Positions 12,301 to 22,289 of a stretch of DNA of 64,000 nt are shown here, one piece after another. The stretch comes from Oreohelix idahoensis (lineage: Eukaryota > Mollusca > Gastropoda > Stylommatophora > Oreohelicidae). The position numbers were made by a program, and so were the translations under genes. The notes below the pieces were generated by a model. That model searched no databases. It was not told the origin of the DNA and was given only the letters and a program-made list of their open reading frames with translations. How positions within the stretch are numbered: the first letter of the stretch is position 1; every line of letters begins with the position of its first letter. Location: positions 1 to 64,000 of the forward strand of contig JAMPIV010012191.1 in NCBI GenBank assembly GCA_024509875.1, read 5' to 3'.

Positions 12301-12644
12301 AGATCTGCTTACTCGTAGCAAGCAAGAGGACATGCATACCATCATAGCTGGCAGACGCTGGAGCTGGGTTGGTCATGTCCTCAGAAGAGACCCCGATGCC
12401 ATCACAAGAACAGCTATGCTTTGGACCCCTGAAGGAAAGCGAAAGAGAGGCCGACCAAAAACAACTTGGCGGAGGACTGTGGAGGCTGAGATGCAAAGAA
12501 TGAACCAGAGTTGGGGCACTGTACGAAGGATGGCCACCGACCGTGCAAAGTGGAATCAATTTGTTGTTGCCATACAAGACGCCACTAGGCGTGATGGCCA
12601 CTGACTGCTTTGACGGTCGGTGGTTAAGGATCGAAGAAGAAGAG
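9324..12644 (+). mobile_element. Full-length RTE-type LINE
   Basis: The boundaries are set by the 9-bp direct repeat ATGTTGTTG at 9315-9323 and 12645-12653. The order is a roughly 250-bp 5' untranslated region, one long ORF, a short 3' untranslated region and a (GAA)n-type tail (TCGAAGAAGAAGAG). The lack of a separate ORF1 and the short-repeat tail fit the RTE clade. Fragments of this family occur at 7730, 22290, 49917 and 51795, so it is the main LINE of the window and a plausible source of enzymes for the SINEs. Confidence 0.9.
9575..12604 (+). CDS. LINE endonuclease / reverse transcriptase
   Basis: A 1009-codon ORF that nicks target DNA and copies the LINE RNA at the nick. Residues 39-285 form an exonuclease-endonuclease-phosphatase endonuclease: SESRW (E72), GDLNAKVG (D179, N181), NQIDH (D248) and GSDHH (D274, H275). 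Residues about 505-790 are the reverse transcriptase, with D652 in VDFEKAFD, RQGCPLS and YADD at 749-752. The C-terminus has the WSWVGHVLRRDP and KRGRPKTTWRRT motifs of RTE-like proteins. No stop or frameshift interrupts it. One oddity: the usual asparagine of the WNVRTM motif is K43, a single-base change at a conserved catalytic-site position that could weaken nicking. The true start could be an ATG downstream of 9575. Confidence 0.95.
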   Translation: MLRDGHSESVARMTVSGESRKEATDMKTDVLTAKQDTRIGFWKVRTMYETGKLRQVTAEMRNYRLHILGISESRWTGAGKVKTATGETVLYSGREDGQHSEGVAFILQKGIERTLLEWKPINNRLLRLRLRGRFTNTTIIQCYAPTNDSDEEVKDEFYQQLQKEMEDTPRYDLVIVMGDLNAKVGTHNTYNERTMGKCGSGIANANGDKLISFCSINNLVIGGTLFPHKEIHKLTWESPNGRDRNQIDHIMVNGRWRHALQDVKVRRGADVGSDHHLVVAKLKVKLRRAGPTVTTQKRFDISKLKDPLTRKAFAADIKKRYQFAKSQEKTLTDDIDQNFNTISTIYKESSKSCLGFQERKKQDWITPETLNTIKMRKEMKRKKTEAKSPRLKQLYSEQYSQLDREVKRQTRANKRNFLDDLAKQAEEAALRNEQSTVYKITKFISGKQGANNITLVRDKQGNLIKTAEGQETRWAEHFRETLNKEIPETQLNVPEAENDLDVNTDIPRKEEIITAIKGLKNGKAPGHDNLNAELFKTDPELAAELLEPLFAQVWKTGTTPSEWNKGIIVKLPKKGDLSDCNNWRGITLLSVPSKILGRIIIQRISKAVDYKLRKEQAGFRKNRRCVDHIFTLRNIIEQCSEWQRQLYINFVDFEKAFDSIHRDSLWKILRAYGIPSCIVSIIKSLYANFTCSVGQSNLTFEVKTGVRQGCPLSTTLFLTVIDWVMRQTTEGSPRGIRWTTFSTLEDLEYADDIALLAHSHQHIQEKTDRLNKFSQQVGLNINLKKSEVMTLNVSNPEPISVRNQQLVQTDTFTYLGSIVTPDGGAGKDINIRMNKARTAFFSLNNIWKSSQYSTSTKLRLYQSCVLSVLLYGAECWRVTEKEMSKLSSFHTTCLRKIHRIFWPNTITNQDLLTRSKQEDMHTIIAGRRWSWVGHVLRRDPDAITRTAMLWTPEGKRKRGRPKTTWRRTVEAEMQRMNQSWGTVRRMATDRAKWNQFVVAIQDATRRDGH

Positions 12645-12653
12645 ATGTTGTTG

Positions 12654-13559
12654 AAAAGACGAAGTTCACCTAACGCTATCAAAAAAAAAAAATCCTCTAG
12701 TCTAAAATCATGGAATCCTCACCTACACAACGAAAAAAAAAAACAATGGCGAACGACACATAAACTCCTGAAATCACTGCCTCCGACCTCTTACTCTAGT
12801 AGCTAGTAAGTCGCCCACATCTCTTCTATTAAACTCACCACTACTCTGTCCTGAATAAAATCACTTTCAATACTCAACACTCCAACTTTTCTTCTTTTTT
12901 TCCCCGCCTTTTTGCCACATTCTGAATAAAACTACAACCCTCCCGTTCCTATTTTTTCACCCGTTACAATTTCTGCACACGTCATCGGAACCCACTCTAT
13001 GTTTCCGACATTTTGCACACGACTTTCTGTTACTTCCATACTTCGACTGCCTTTTTTTCACAATGTGTGATACCAGTTTATACTATTTTTCCAACTTAAC
13101 ATTTGGATTAAAAAAAAAACCAGATCACACAAACATTCCTTTCCCACTTTCCGCGCATTAAACCCATTCCTTATTATTATCTGGGACTGACCTACGTTTT
13201 CCTTCTCAGAGCAGTGACTGCCAACTGAACTTTGAATGATACTGCGTTTTGTGTAAAAATGTCTTTTTTGCTTTTGAGGTCTGTCATTCTTATATGTAGC
13301 ATATTAAATGCTTAGCGTGGAAGTAGTAGGGATAATGCTAGCGTGTAAGGCCATGCGGTCACAATTTATAGAATATATGATTCCTGTATACACGCAATGG
13401 GATTCTCGCCAGTGCTACGGAGTTCGTGTACTGTGCTGAGATCCTCCTTGTGTGATCTAAGGGAGGAGATCGGAGCACTGACGGAGTTGTCAGTGTGCAG
13501 TAAAGATGGTCCTTAAAACCAACAACAAAACCAACCTAAAAACATGATCTCCCCACCCG
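12654..13559. other. No recognisable gene
   Basis: AT-rich sequence with several A and T runs. No domain, RNA gene or clear repeat partner was seen. Confidence 0.5.
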
Positions 13560-14540
13560 TAAATTTTTGTCCACCCGCGCAAACATGTTGACATGAAAAA
13601 CAAATGTGATTTAATACTCGTCTGTATCATCATTGTTCCAGTGAAAAAGTACAATTGATCACGTTTTATCAGAATAGAAAAACAACAACTATATCGGGAG
13701 CCGCGCTAGCGTAGTGGTTACCACACTGCGCTGGCGACCTGGCGACCCAGGAACAAACCTGGGCGAGGACATTTGAAGATTTTCGTCGTCCGGGATTTGG
13801 ACTGGATTAACTCGAGCCCTGGCGAGGACATTTGAAAAAGTGTCGTCGACCAGGGATTGGCGGCTCCTGAGCCGACCCAGCTCTAATGGGTACCTCCGAA
13901 ATCGGCGTGTATCTGCCTGAATGGCGAGGGACACCTGTCTCTGTGCAAGAAAAAAGGAATACTCACGTAAAATCAGTCTCAGGTTAGATATACTAGCCTG
14001 AGATTTCGCCTCGAGTACAGTAATAGCGGGCGTACGAAAAAAAAAATGCTCGTCTGTAGGCCTATCTCATTGCTCCAGTGAAAGAGTACAATTGATCACG
14101 TGTTATCAGAATAGAAAAACAACAACTATATCAAAAAACGTATTCCCCTATCTTCCACTCCACACATTTTAAACTGCAATGAGAGAGTTAGATTTAGGGC
14201 GAGATGGTTGTCGACGTTCGGTGGAGAACAAATGTGCTAAATAAACTCAGAAAGAAATAAAAAACAGTTCGATATCTCATGTCATGTAATCGATACCTTC
14301 TCATACATGGATTATTTCCGACGTCTTTTTTCAATAACATTTGTGATCTTGTAATATCTCTTGCTAGATATCCAGTTATATTCCACGACAGCACAGTATT
14401 ACTCTCGCTTCCCCCCCCCCCCCCCGCCCCCCCCCCCAGGAAATTCCTGTGTCTGTATTGTGAAGATTTAATTTATTTTACCCCGGGTTGTCTGTTTTGC
14501 ATTTAAATTCATCAGCATCATCATTATCATCTTCATCATC
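13560..14540 (+). repeat. Dispersed repeat D, copy 1 (SINE inside)
   Basis: This stretch without its SINE aligns colinearly with about 27913-28440. Shared blocks include GCAATGAGAGAGTTAGATTT, TGTGCTAAATAAACTCAG and CAGTTCGATATCTC. It has no coding capacity. Copy 1 carries a C-rich run at 14411-14438. Its class is unknown. Confidence 0.7.
13697..14046 (+). mobile_element. tRNA-derived SINE, family 1, copy 2
   Basis: Nearly the same sequence as 8444-8824: GGGAGCCGCGCTAGCGTAGTGG head, the long conserved body with GGCTCCTGAGCCGACCCAGC, and a terminal A run. Instead of a short target duplication it is flanked by two diverged copies of roughly 85 bp (about 13612-13696 and 14046-14135). Confidence 0.9.
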
Positions 14541-14580
14541 ATTATCATCTTCATCATCATCGTCATCAATATCATTATCA
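14510..14580. repeat. (ATC)n trinucleotide microsatellite
   Basis: Imperfect TCA/ATC repeats, with TCATCATC and TTATCATC interruptions. Confidence 0.85.
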
Positions 14581-14589
14581 GCTGTTATC

Positions 14590-17500
14590 TCCATATCGAA
14601 GGTCGGCTGCAATAGATCTCCAACGTCTTGTGTGCCGCATCTTGATTGTGCACTTTGACGGAATCTTTCCTGTCCATCTCTTGATATTATGTCATTCCAA
14701 AGTTAATGTGATTGCATTTACAACAGGCCCCTAGTCTTTAAATTTTGCATTTATTTACGTTTTTTCAGGGAAGGATTACGGTGGGATTTTTTATCTTATT
14801 CGTTTTTTTTATTTCTCTTTGTATAATAATAGAGTTTGGACTTTTTGTGTAGATTAAGAATTACGGTTTCTAGCAAAGATGGTAGTTTTAACTTTTAGAC
14901 TGGCACCAGCGCGCTGTTTCATTGAGATAATTCGTTCATGTAGAGATTTTCTAGTGTAACATAATGGCAGAGCATTTTCGGTTCTTCTCAGTGAGCGCGC
15001 TATAATTTTTAGTAAGGGTGAAATCAGATGGGGGTAGAGGGGGAGTTTTAAGCGCGTGGAAACAGGTCAGCAACGGAAATTTTCCGCTTGACCGTAAGTT
15101 CTAAATTTAGAAATGACCGTGGGCGATTCCTGGCACGTTGGTTGGTTCATAGATCGACCCGCTTAAGAACAAAGCCTAGCTATGACTCACGCGTAGCGTG
15201 GTCTGGGGTAATAAATAAGCGGGATTCCCTGGCAGAAGTGGGAGAATTTTTTGAACTTCTACGCCTTGGGAAGGAACTGCCACAGAGCCGACTGCTCTTT
15301 CGAGAGAAATTCGTGCTGGTAAATATGAAGTTAATTAAGCTTTAATAGTTTATAAGATTTTTGCAGAGTTGTTTCTAGGAGGTAAAGTTAATTCATAGAA
15401 GTAGAGCCATCAATGCTAAATCTTTTAAGTGAATATAACTGACAGCGCAATTAGGTAATTTGTGAAAAGGTAGTAGGGAATTTGATAGTTTCCTCAGAGT
15501 AGCTGTTTGTATAAATTGGAATATTACTGTTATTTGTCAGAAGACAGGGGATCTAATTTTTCCTGGATTTGTGATTTTAAATGGTGCAGCGTAAAACACG
15601 CTCGCGGAATTAAATTAATTTTAGTTCGTAACGGACATGCCATGAGTTCCCTCTTATCTAAATTATTATCAGAGTGCATTCATTCTTTTTATGAGATAAT
15701 GAAAGCTTAAAGATGGTAGATGTTAAATACTATAATTTTGAGACACGATGCACGTAATTTCATTGTGATTTTCAAGGATTTGGAGAGGGGTACCTAAGCA
15801 CGTGCTGCGTGTCCTTTTTTTTTTTAGTGGGGTGAATCTGATAACGGAAGGAGAGGGGAGATAACTAGGCATGCATTGTAAAATAGGATTTCAGTTCCTT
15901 TAGAGATTTTAATGTACATTGTTATCAGAGTTATAATATTAGCGAATAATATGCTAGGGTTTTGGTGTGTATTTAATTGTTCAAGTGTGTGTAAATTACC
16001 AGCGGACTAATTTGTGTAACGCTGTGGTAATAGAACGAGTGGCTTTAAATGTTAGAGCATGGGAAATTGTGTATTTTTCTCTGTGTGGGTAAAACCTACA
16101 TTTTGAAGTCAGCAGTTACGGGTCTAGTTGGGATTTTTAATTAGTCCCTTATTTAATAGACATATGTTTATACTGATGAATTCATGGAGACGGGAGATTA
16201 TTGTCTCGGGTGAAGTCTATTGTATTTTGGTAGCCAGGTAAACATATCGATCATTGTTAAATAAGTAGGGCCAGGAATTTACTGGCAACAGGTTCATTCA
16301 GTGGTTAGAATGTTGTGACGGGCTAACCTAAGCTGAGTCTGGAGATTAGAGTGTCGATAGGACAGTATTTGAGGGAAAGTGGGGGTAGGCATGTTTACTA
16401 ATCGCTGAAGCGATACTAGAGCATGGGAGCTGTATGGAAGAGAAGTTTTACTTTGGAAGATTTGAAAACTTAAGTGTTCGAGATTGGAAAACTTGGGTGT
16501 TAGATATTTGAGACTTAAGTGGTTGAAGAGTTGGGATTTAAGTGTTGAAGAGTGAGAGTTAAGGGAGTTAAGTGTTAAGGATATGGGAAATTTGTTGTGC
16601 GATATATATTTGTTATTGTTTTGTCCACAGCAGATATTTTCCAGGCGTGGCAGCGAGGGCTACAGTAGTCCTACAGCTGGCTAGAAGTTCGCCGGTCTTC
16701 TCAGGAGAAGAAGAGTCGGCAGAGCCAGAAAAGAAAGTGGAGTGGTGACAAGGTGGTCACTGGTGCAAAAGTTTTGTACCCAAGAGAGAGCAGGGAGCTG
16801 GAAGCACAGACTTCTTCAGCAAGAACAGATGTTCTTACCAAAATTCGGAGCTAGTTACGCTCATGTTAAACACACACTGATCATAGGCGCAGGGCCTAAA
16901 AAGTGTCGTGAATTTCGGGCATAATAATCCCGACAGCCTTGAGCCCACGAGCAGGGTATCCGGGCTACTGCAAAGTAATAATTCGTCTATTTGGAAGCAG
17001 CAATAGACCACGTCCCGAGTTTAATTTACCAAGCAAGTCAGCAGCTACAACAGGCGGAGAAGAGGGGAAAGGGTTAACATCCCTCTTTACTGCACGAGAT
17101 AGATAGAGAGAAGGAGAGTAGTGGAGGAGTCGTTTCTGTAGGAACTAGGAGTGTCAGACAGACACTGAACATAACAGTAGAACTCAGCAAGTCATCTGTA
17201 AGTTGTGTCGGAGATGATAAAAGGGTTCTGGTCGTGGACTTTGTGATAGTCAGAGAATATTTAGCATAGAGTGGAGCAGCGGCGGAGGCACGTCATTTGT
17301 GTAGAAACACGTCTGCAGACAGACGGACAGTAGGAGTTAGGGTGTGTTTACCCGATATCAGGTTGATTAGGAGAAAGACGGATCTGGTGTTCGAGATCCT
17401 CCTTCACATGTTGTTGTATTACTTACCTTTCTTCCTTACAGGTTGAGGGGAGGGCGACTGTGGGGTTACCTTACCTAATCACTTGAAATTAATTGTTATG

Positions 17501-17819
17501 TTCTTTCCAGGTGTATGAACACGCATGGTTATTCTATTTTGTAGTATGTTATATGAATTTTTTTTTTTGTGTGGTGTAAATAAAATCCATTGTAAATTTC
17601 CGGCTGGATCAGTCACTTACTTCAACCTATATGTTGTCTGTAAGTGGTGTCTGTGGTGTTAAGTATTAAACCTTATCCCAGTCTTGGTAGCTAGAGGTAG
17701 TGAGGTTATCGCAAAACATTACGTCACTTAGTGGCAAGGGAGAGTCAATTTCGGTTCTCGACCCTTGACGCCAATAGCCTCATCTCCCACAGTCACTGTT
17801 ATTTTCTTCTGAAATCTAT
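14590..17819. other. Long stretch without recognisable genes
   Basis: Frames such as 15088-15345 and 16742-16924 show no domain. 16450-16600 is rich in AAGTG/TTGAAG-like words. An AATAAA signal occurs near 17580. Untranslated exons of an RNA gene or a decayed LTR region are possible, but nothing can be claimed. Confidence 0.4.
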
Positions 17820-17825
17820 CTTCTT

Positions 17826-18210
17826 AGTCTATTTAGGTAGGCAACCTTTCTTTCCACTAGGGTAAACAGTTTTTAAGCCAAATTAAGTTGGTGCAATATT
17901 TGTAACAAAAAGTAAAAATATTCTATCTCTCTCTGTAATGCTCTCTTCTGTCTTACAGTGGCCACATCAATCTAGTACAATGGTTACTATTTAGGTAGGC
18001 AACCTCTAGTCTTAAATCCACTTCGTGACAGCACTATGTTACAGAATAGACAGTAAAGAAAAAAAACAAAGTTCCTACTAAATGCTATCCAGTAAAGTAA
18101 ACAGTTTTTAAGCCAAATTAAGTTGGTGCAATATTTGTAACAAAAAGAAAAATATTCTATCTCTCTCTGTAATGCTCTCTCTGTCATACAGTGGCCACAT
18201 CAATCACGCT
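17826..18210 (+). repeat. Interspersed direct duplication
   Basis: A block of about 110 bp starting GTAAACAGTTTTTAAGCC and ending CAGTGGCCACATCAATC occurs near 17862-17974 and again near 18098-18205 with small indels. A second, shorter block, CTATTTAGGTAGGCAACCT, is also duplicated (17829 and 17989). It is a local duplication and is not coding. Confidence 0.85.
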
Positions 18211-19093
18211 TACCCTATTCTGGTGATATCCCTTTGGAATTACAATGGTTCCTGAATATATAAAGTGTCAGGGGTATTATCCGTCGGCCCCAGTCCACCC
18301 TCTATAACAAATAAGATTGTTATGAGTAGAACGCCAAATTTGGTGGTGTATTCCTGGATCAACAAATGTTACCTTGAATAGTTAATGTAGAACCGAGATC
18401 TGGTGTTCACAGCAAACCGCGAAAAAAACTTCCAGTATTTGGAAAACTCTAGTTGCTAAAAACTGTTACGATTGTTAATTGACGATGATGGCAAATCCTA
18501 TCGGCTGGCTCTGTGGTGAGTGCCGATTTAGAAACAGCGTAACTTGCTGGATAAATCCGCTGATACGACTGTCAAAAGTCAGATAGAAATGTTATTTCTG
18601 TTACGCTACAGTGGGCTGATAAATGGGAACGAATATTTCTGGTTTTATTATCCAGTTAAATTTACTAATTTAATGTTTATTTGTCTCTTTGGCCAATCCT
18701 GTTCACAAATAAACTTGGGGACGTGTAAGCCAAGAAGAAGACAACATTCACCAATCAGTAAAATGAAGAAAAGGACCAAAATAGACCGCTTGTCGCCCTT
18801 GATCAGGTTCTGCGAGGAAAAAAGAACATTTATGAAAAAAATGCTACTATTCTATATATACACGGACGGGGACAAGACGATCTCTTATCCTCTCCGTCAG
18901 TCCTGATTAAAGTTAAAAAGGCACAAGGTGTCTCTAATCTATTCCTATCCGGTCAGTTTTCGCTAGCGCGGCGTTTCTAGGTCAGGTGAAGGTATGTGCC
19001 CTCCTCGCTCCTTTGCGCGCGCGTTAACGATCAGAGCACAATGTCTATTATTATTTAATTATCGTACGCGCACTTAACAAATATCGCCTGTCA
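18211..19093. other. No recognisable gene
   Basis: The 120-codon frame at 18544-18906 lacks any recognisable domain and is not supported as a gene. No repeat partner was noticed. Confidence 0.4.
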
Positions 19094-19097
19094 TTAA

Positions 19098-20161
19098 CTC
19101 TTTGACTCCAGACCAACGCTCTGAGCGTTGCAAAATTCAACGCGCCGTGCCAGAGCAATGCTCACAGCGTGGTTTTTAGTTTATCACGAATAAACCCTAA
19201 AAATCATCCGTTTTATGCAGTTCATATATTAAAACTCGTAGAATGACTTCCGCTACTATTTAAACAACTAATTTGACTGTAGTTAATAGGCACATGAGCG
19301 TGTTTTGACGTTATTATCACAATTTTTGTGAAGATTAGCGTGTTTGCGTTTTTCGTTGTTATTGCTAGAGAAATATGTAACGCTTTATATTTACATTTTC
19401 TAAGTCTCCTAAGCAAATAACTGTGTCAAACTACTTTGAAACATTGCTGACATTGATGATGATTGTTTGGTAGTCACAGTTTGTTGTCAAAATACGGAAT
19501 CTGTGCAGAAAAGCTAGACATACTAGATTTAGTTGATGAGTGGGCGTAGTCATATTCTGGCCGATCAAAAAGCAACAAAACTAGACCTACCGTAACATCT
19601 AATCACTAGTTCTTGGTAGAAGATGAAGCTAGGGATACTATTAAAACATTAAACAAGTGTAAAATAGTTTTTATATGACGTTATTCTTCTTTATTTGTTT
19701 GAAAATTACGTAATGCACGATTGCATAATTTTTTTTTTCTTACAAAGGACCACAGAAAAACTGGTGTGAATAACATTAAATGCACTAATTGTGGCCATAA
19801 GCACGTTTTTTTTACTTTGTATATGGATTAACTTGAATTTTGAAGACTAAAAAGAAAGTTTTATTGTTTGCAACAGTAATTTGTTTTTGGTAAGATCGTA
19901 TTCTACAGTCAACATTTTAGCGTTTTTCAATTTTACATGCAAAATGTTTTAAGTATACCGAACATACTTGTGGTAATACTACCAAAGACATTATATATTA
20001 CAATTCTCTATCAATTTCCCTACAGTTTGGTATATAATAAGTACATGTTCAAAGGAAAATTCACAAATAAAATTAGACTGAAAGATGAACACTTCACTCT
20101 ATAAAATTCTGCCCACAAAAAAGTCTGGCACTGCGTGCAAAATAACTCTGGAATGAAAGAG
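19098..20161. mobile_element. piggyBac-like non-autonomous element
   Basis: The segment is bounded by TTAA at 19094-19097 and 20162-20165. Its ends are imperfect inverted repeats: CTCTTTGACTCCAGA on the left, and CTCTTTCATTCCAGA reading inward from the right. A small palindrome AACGCTCTGAGCGTT lies next to the left end. TTAA targets are characteristic of the piggyBac superfamily. No transposase frame is visible, so it would be non-autonomous. Confidence 0.55.
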
Positions 20162-20165
20162 TTAA

Positions 20166-21169
20166 TAGCTATTAGATTGTCGGCGTCTGTTTGTTTAGTC
20201 GTATGGTATTTTATAACAGTCACTTACTAAAATTACACAAAATGGAATATAACGAGAATTCTATGGTCCACTATCAGTCGCGCCTAGCATATAATATTCG
20301 TCAGCTAAATGTATCTTCTTACTTGTATGTGAGAAAGCGGGTGATGGAATAACATTAAACTGCACAACTAGTAAAAAATTAGCTACGCGTTATTTATATC
20401 ACTAGTTCTAACAGCTAGAAAATCCCAGTGAATTATAATGGTAACTTAACATATTTTAACACGTTTAAGCACAAATTTATATTACCAGAAAATTAGAATG
20501 AAATCCCCACGAAACTATTAACGCATCTTCCACAATGGTTCTAGACTACGTGTTTAGACTATCCGAAAAATTCTGAGCGACAACTGATAACTGGTTTGGG
20601 AAGCCACAGTTTATATACATTATGGTTATCTGCTCTCCACGGGATGCTTATTTTCACACTATTGCGCATAGCAGAAAATCGGGAGACTACGTTCCCCCAG
20701 ATAAAAGGCTTTACGGTCGCTCTGTCTCAGCGTTGCTAATCGACAACAGAGACTTAAAACCGTCTAATGGGTTCTAGTAGATTTGCCCGCTTTTGGAGAT
20801 CAAAGAGTTGTCTCCACCTGTATGTACGAACATCAAAGGATACACGGGAAAATGTTTTTGCCCGTGCGACTACTTCAAAAGGGTCCGGTTTTTCCCCACG
20901 TGCGATCTGTCTGATATCCGATGATTGACAGATCAGCTCTCGCGAGAAACTCAGGTAAACAAACCATATTCGCTCCCTGTTATGACTGGCAGGTCGCGGA
21001 AGTTGGTAAACTTCCCGTTTGTTTACGTCTCAAAAAAAGAGGAGTGGACTAAAAGTGAGTAATGCAGGCAGAAAAAAATGCTTGACTTTTACTAGCAAAT
21101 ATTAGAACGCTAGTGGGATTTCAGGGCTGTCAGATACTGTAGGCTATATTTCCATTATACGTCACATGA
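20166..21169. other. No recognisable gene
   Basis: Non-coding, AT-rich sequence; no domain or RNA gene was seen. Confidence 0.4.
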
Positions 21170-22277
21170 GTGTGAGTAGTAAATTGACTGAGACAAACAA
21201 GCAGTAACTTTAAAATGATTAAATCGAAGTTAAATTTGAATAATTACAAATAACAAAATTTAATAATCACTTTAAGTTTTAACAGTTGAAAAATAATTTG
21301 AATAGTAATGGATCAAGAAATGTTATCATCACGGTCGTTATGGATTGTGAAATGTTACAAGAAGTTCAAGTGGCAGCATAGATCTGAACTTAGCTGCCAA
21401 TGATGGTTCTGCTCCTTCTTATGGGTTGGTTCTTTTCACTCCGCTCACGCTCGTCTTTGGTCAAGGTTGTCGGGTGTAGCTCGTTTCCCAGAAATGTCAA
21501 GGAGAGTCTACCAAGTGGGTCCTTCGTCTTAAAGCTTAGGCCACTGTTCCCTTCTTATTCCAGAGATGGTACTTTCTGCTGGTACCGCCAATAACTATGG
21601 TAAAAGAATAGAACGAAACGCTGTTCTGAGTATGGCGATTTCCACCCCATAGTTATGGGTTCCTATCTTCCCATACCACCATCCCATTAACTCAGAATTT
21701 ACCCTCGCTGAGAATTAAATTTAATCCCTCGGGGTAAAACTTTCTTTTCATTTAAATAGAATAGCTTTGGCTTTACATGACATTTAAATGAAAAGGTCAA
21801 TAATACAGATAGAGTCTACTTACATATACATCTCCACTGATTGAAAAGTGTTCACAATATAAATTGAATATGTTTTCATTTATGTTTACACTGATTGAAA
21901 AGTTTGAAACTTCCTTTAACTTTAAAGTGAACATTTTCACATAGACATTTACACTAGTTTAAAGCTTGAAAACGTACATTACTTTTAAAGTGACTATGTT
22001 TATAGGGACATTTACACTGCTTTGAAAATGTAAGTATTATACTTAGAATGTACATCATTTCTTTCATCTTTCCTTCCCTGCTCCGTATGGAACCTGGAAC
22101 TATTTTATGCTTTTAGTTCTCTGTACGAAACTAGCAATAAAGCAATCACCAGCTCGTGCAGTGGTGGTTCATGAATCATCATTATATACGCTGAGGTTGC
22201 CAGCCTTAAATGACTTTGACATCCACTAGCGAGTTTCACATATTAAAATTCACATGGTAATATATACATATTTATAT
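21170..22277 (-). repeat. Dispersed repeat E, copy 1 (part 1)
   Basis: Reverse complement of 35611 down to 34872 and of the right end of 28560-29779. Shared blocks include GGCAGCTAAGTTCAGA/GGCAGCTAAGTACAAA and AAAGAAATGATGTACAT. Part 2 resumes at 24249 after a LINE insertion. It has no coding capacity. Between about 21780 and 22040 it contains three or four degenerate units of about 75 bp with ATTTACACTGATTGAAAAG words. Confidence 0.7.
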
Positions 22278-22289
22278 GTTAGTTCACAT

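Noticed and set aside
15088..16924. Small frames (15088-15345, 15507-15710, 16742-16924) as exons
   Set aside because: No domain, no convincing splice-linked frame, and no homology that I can recognise.
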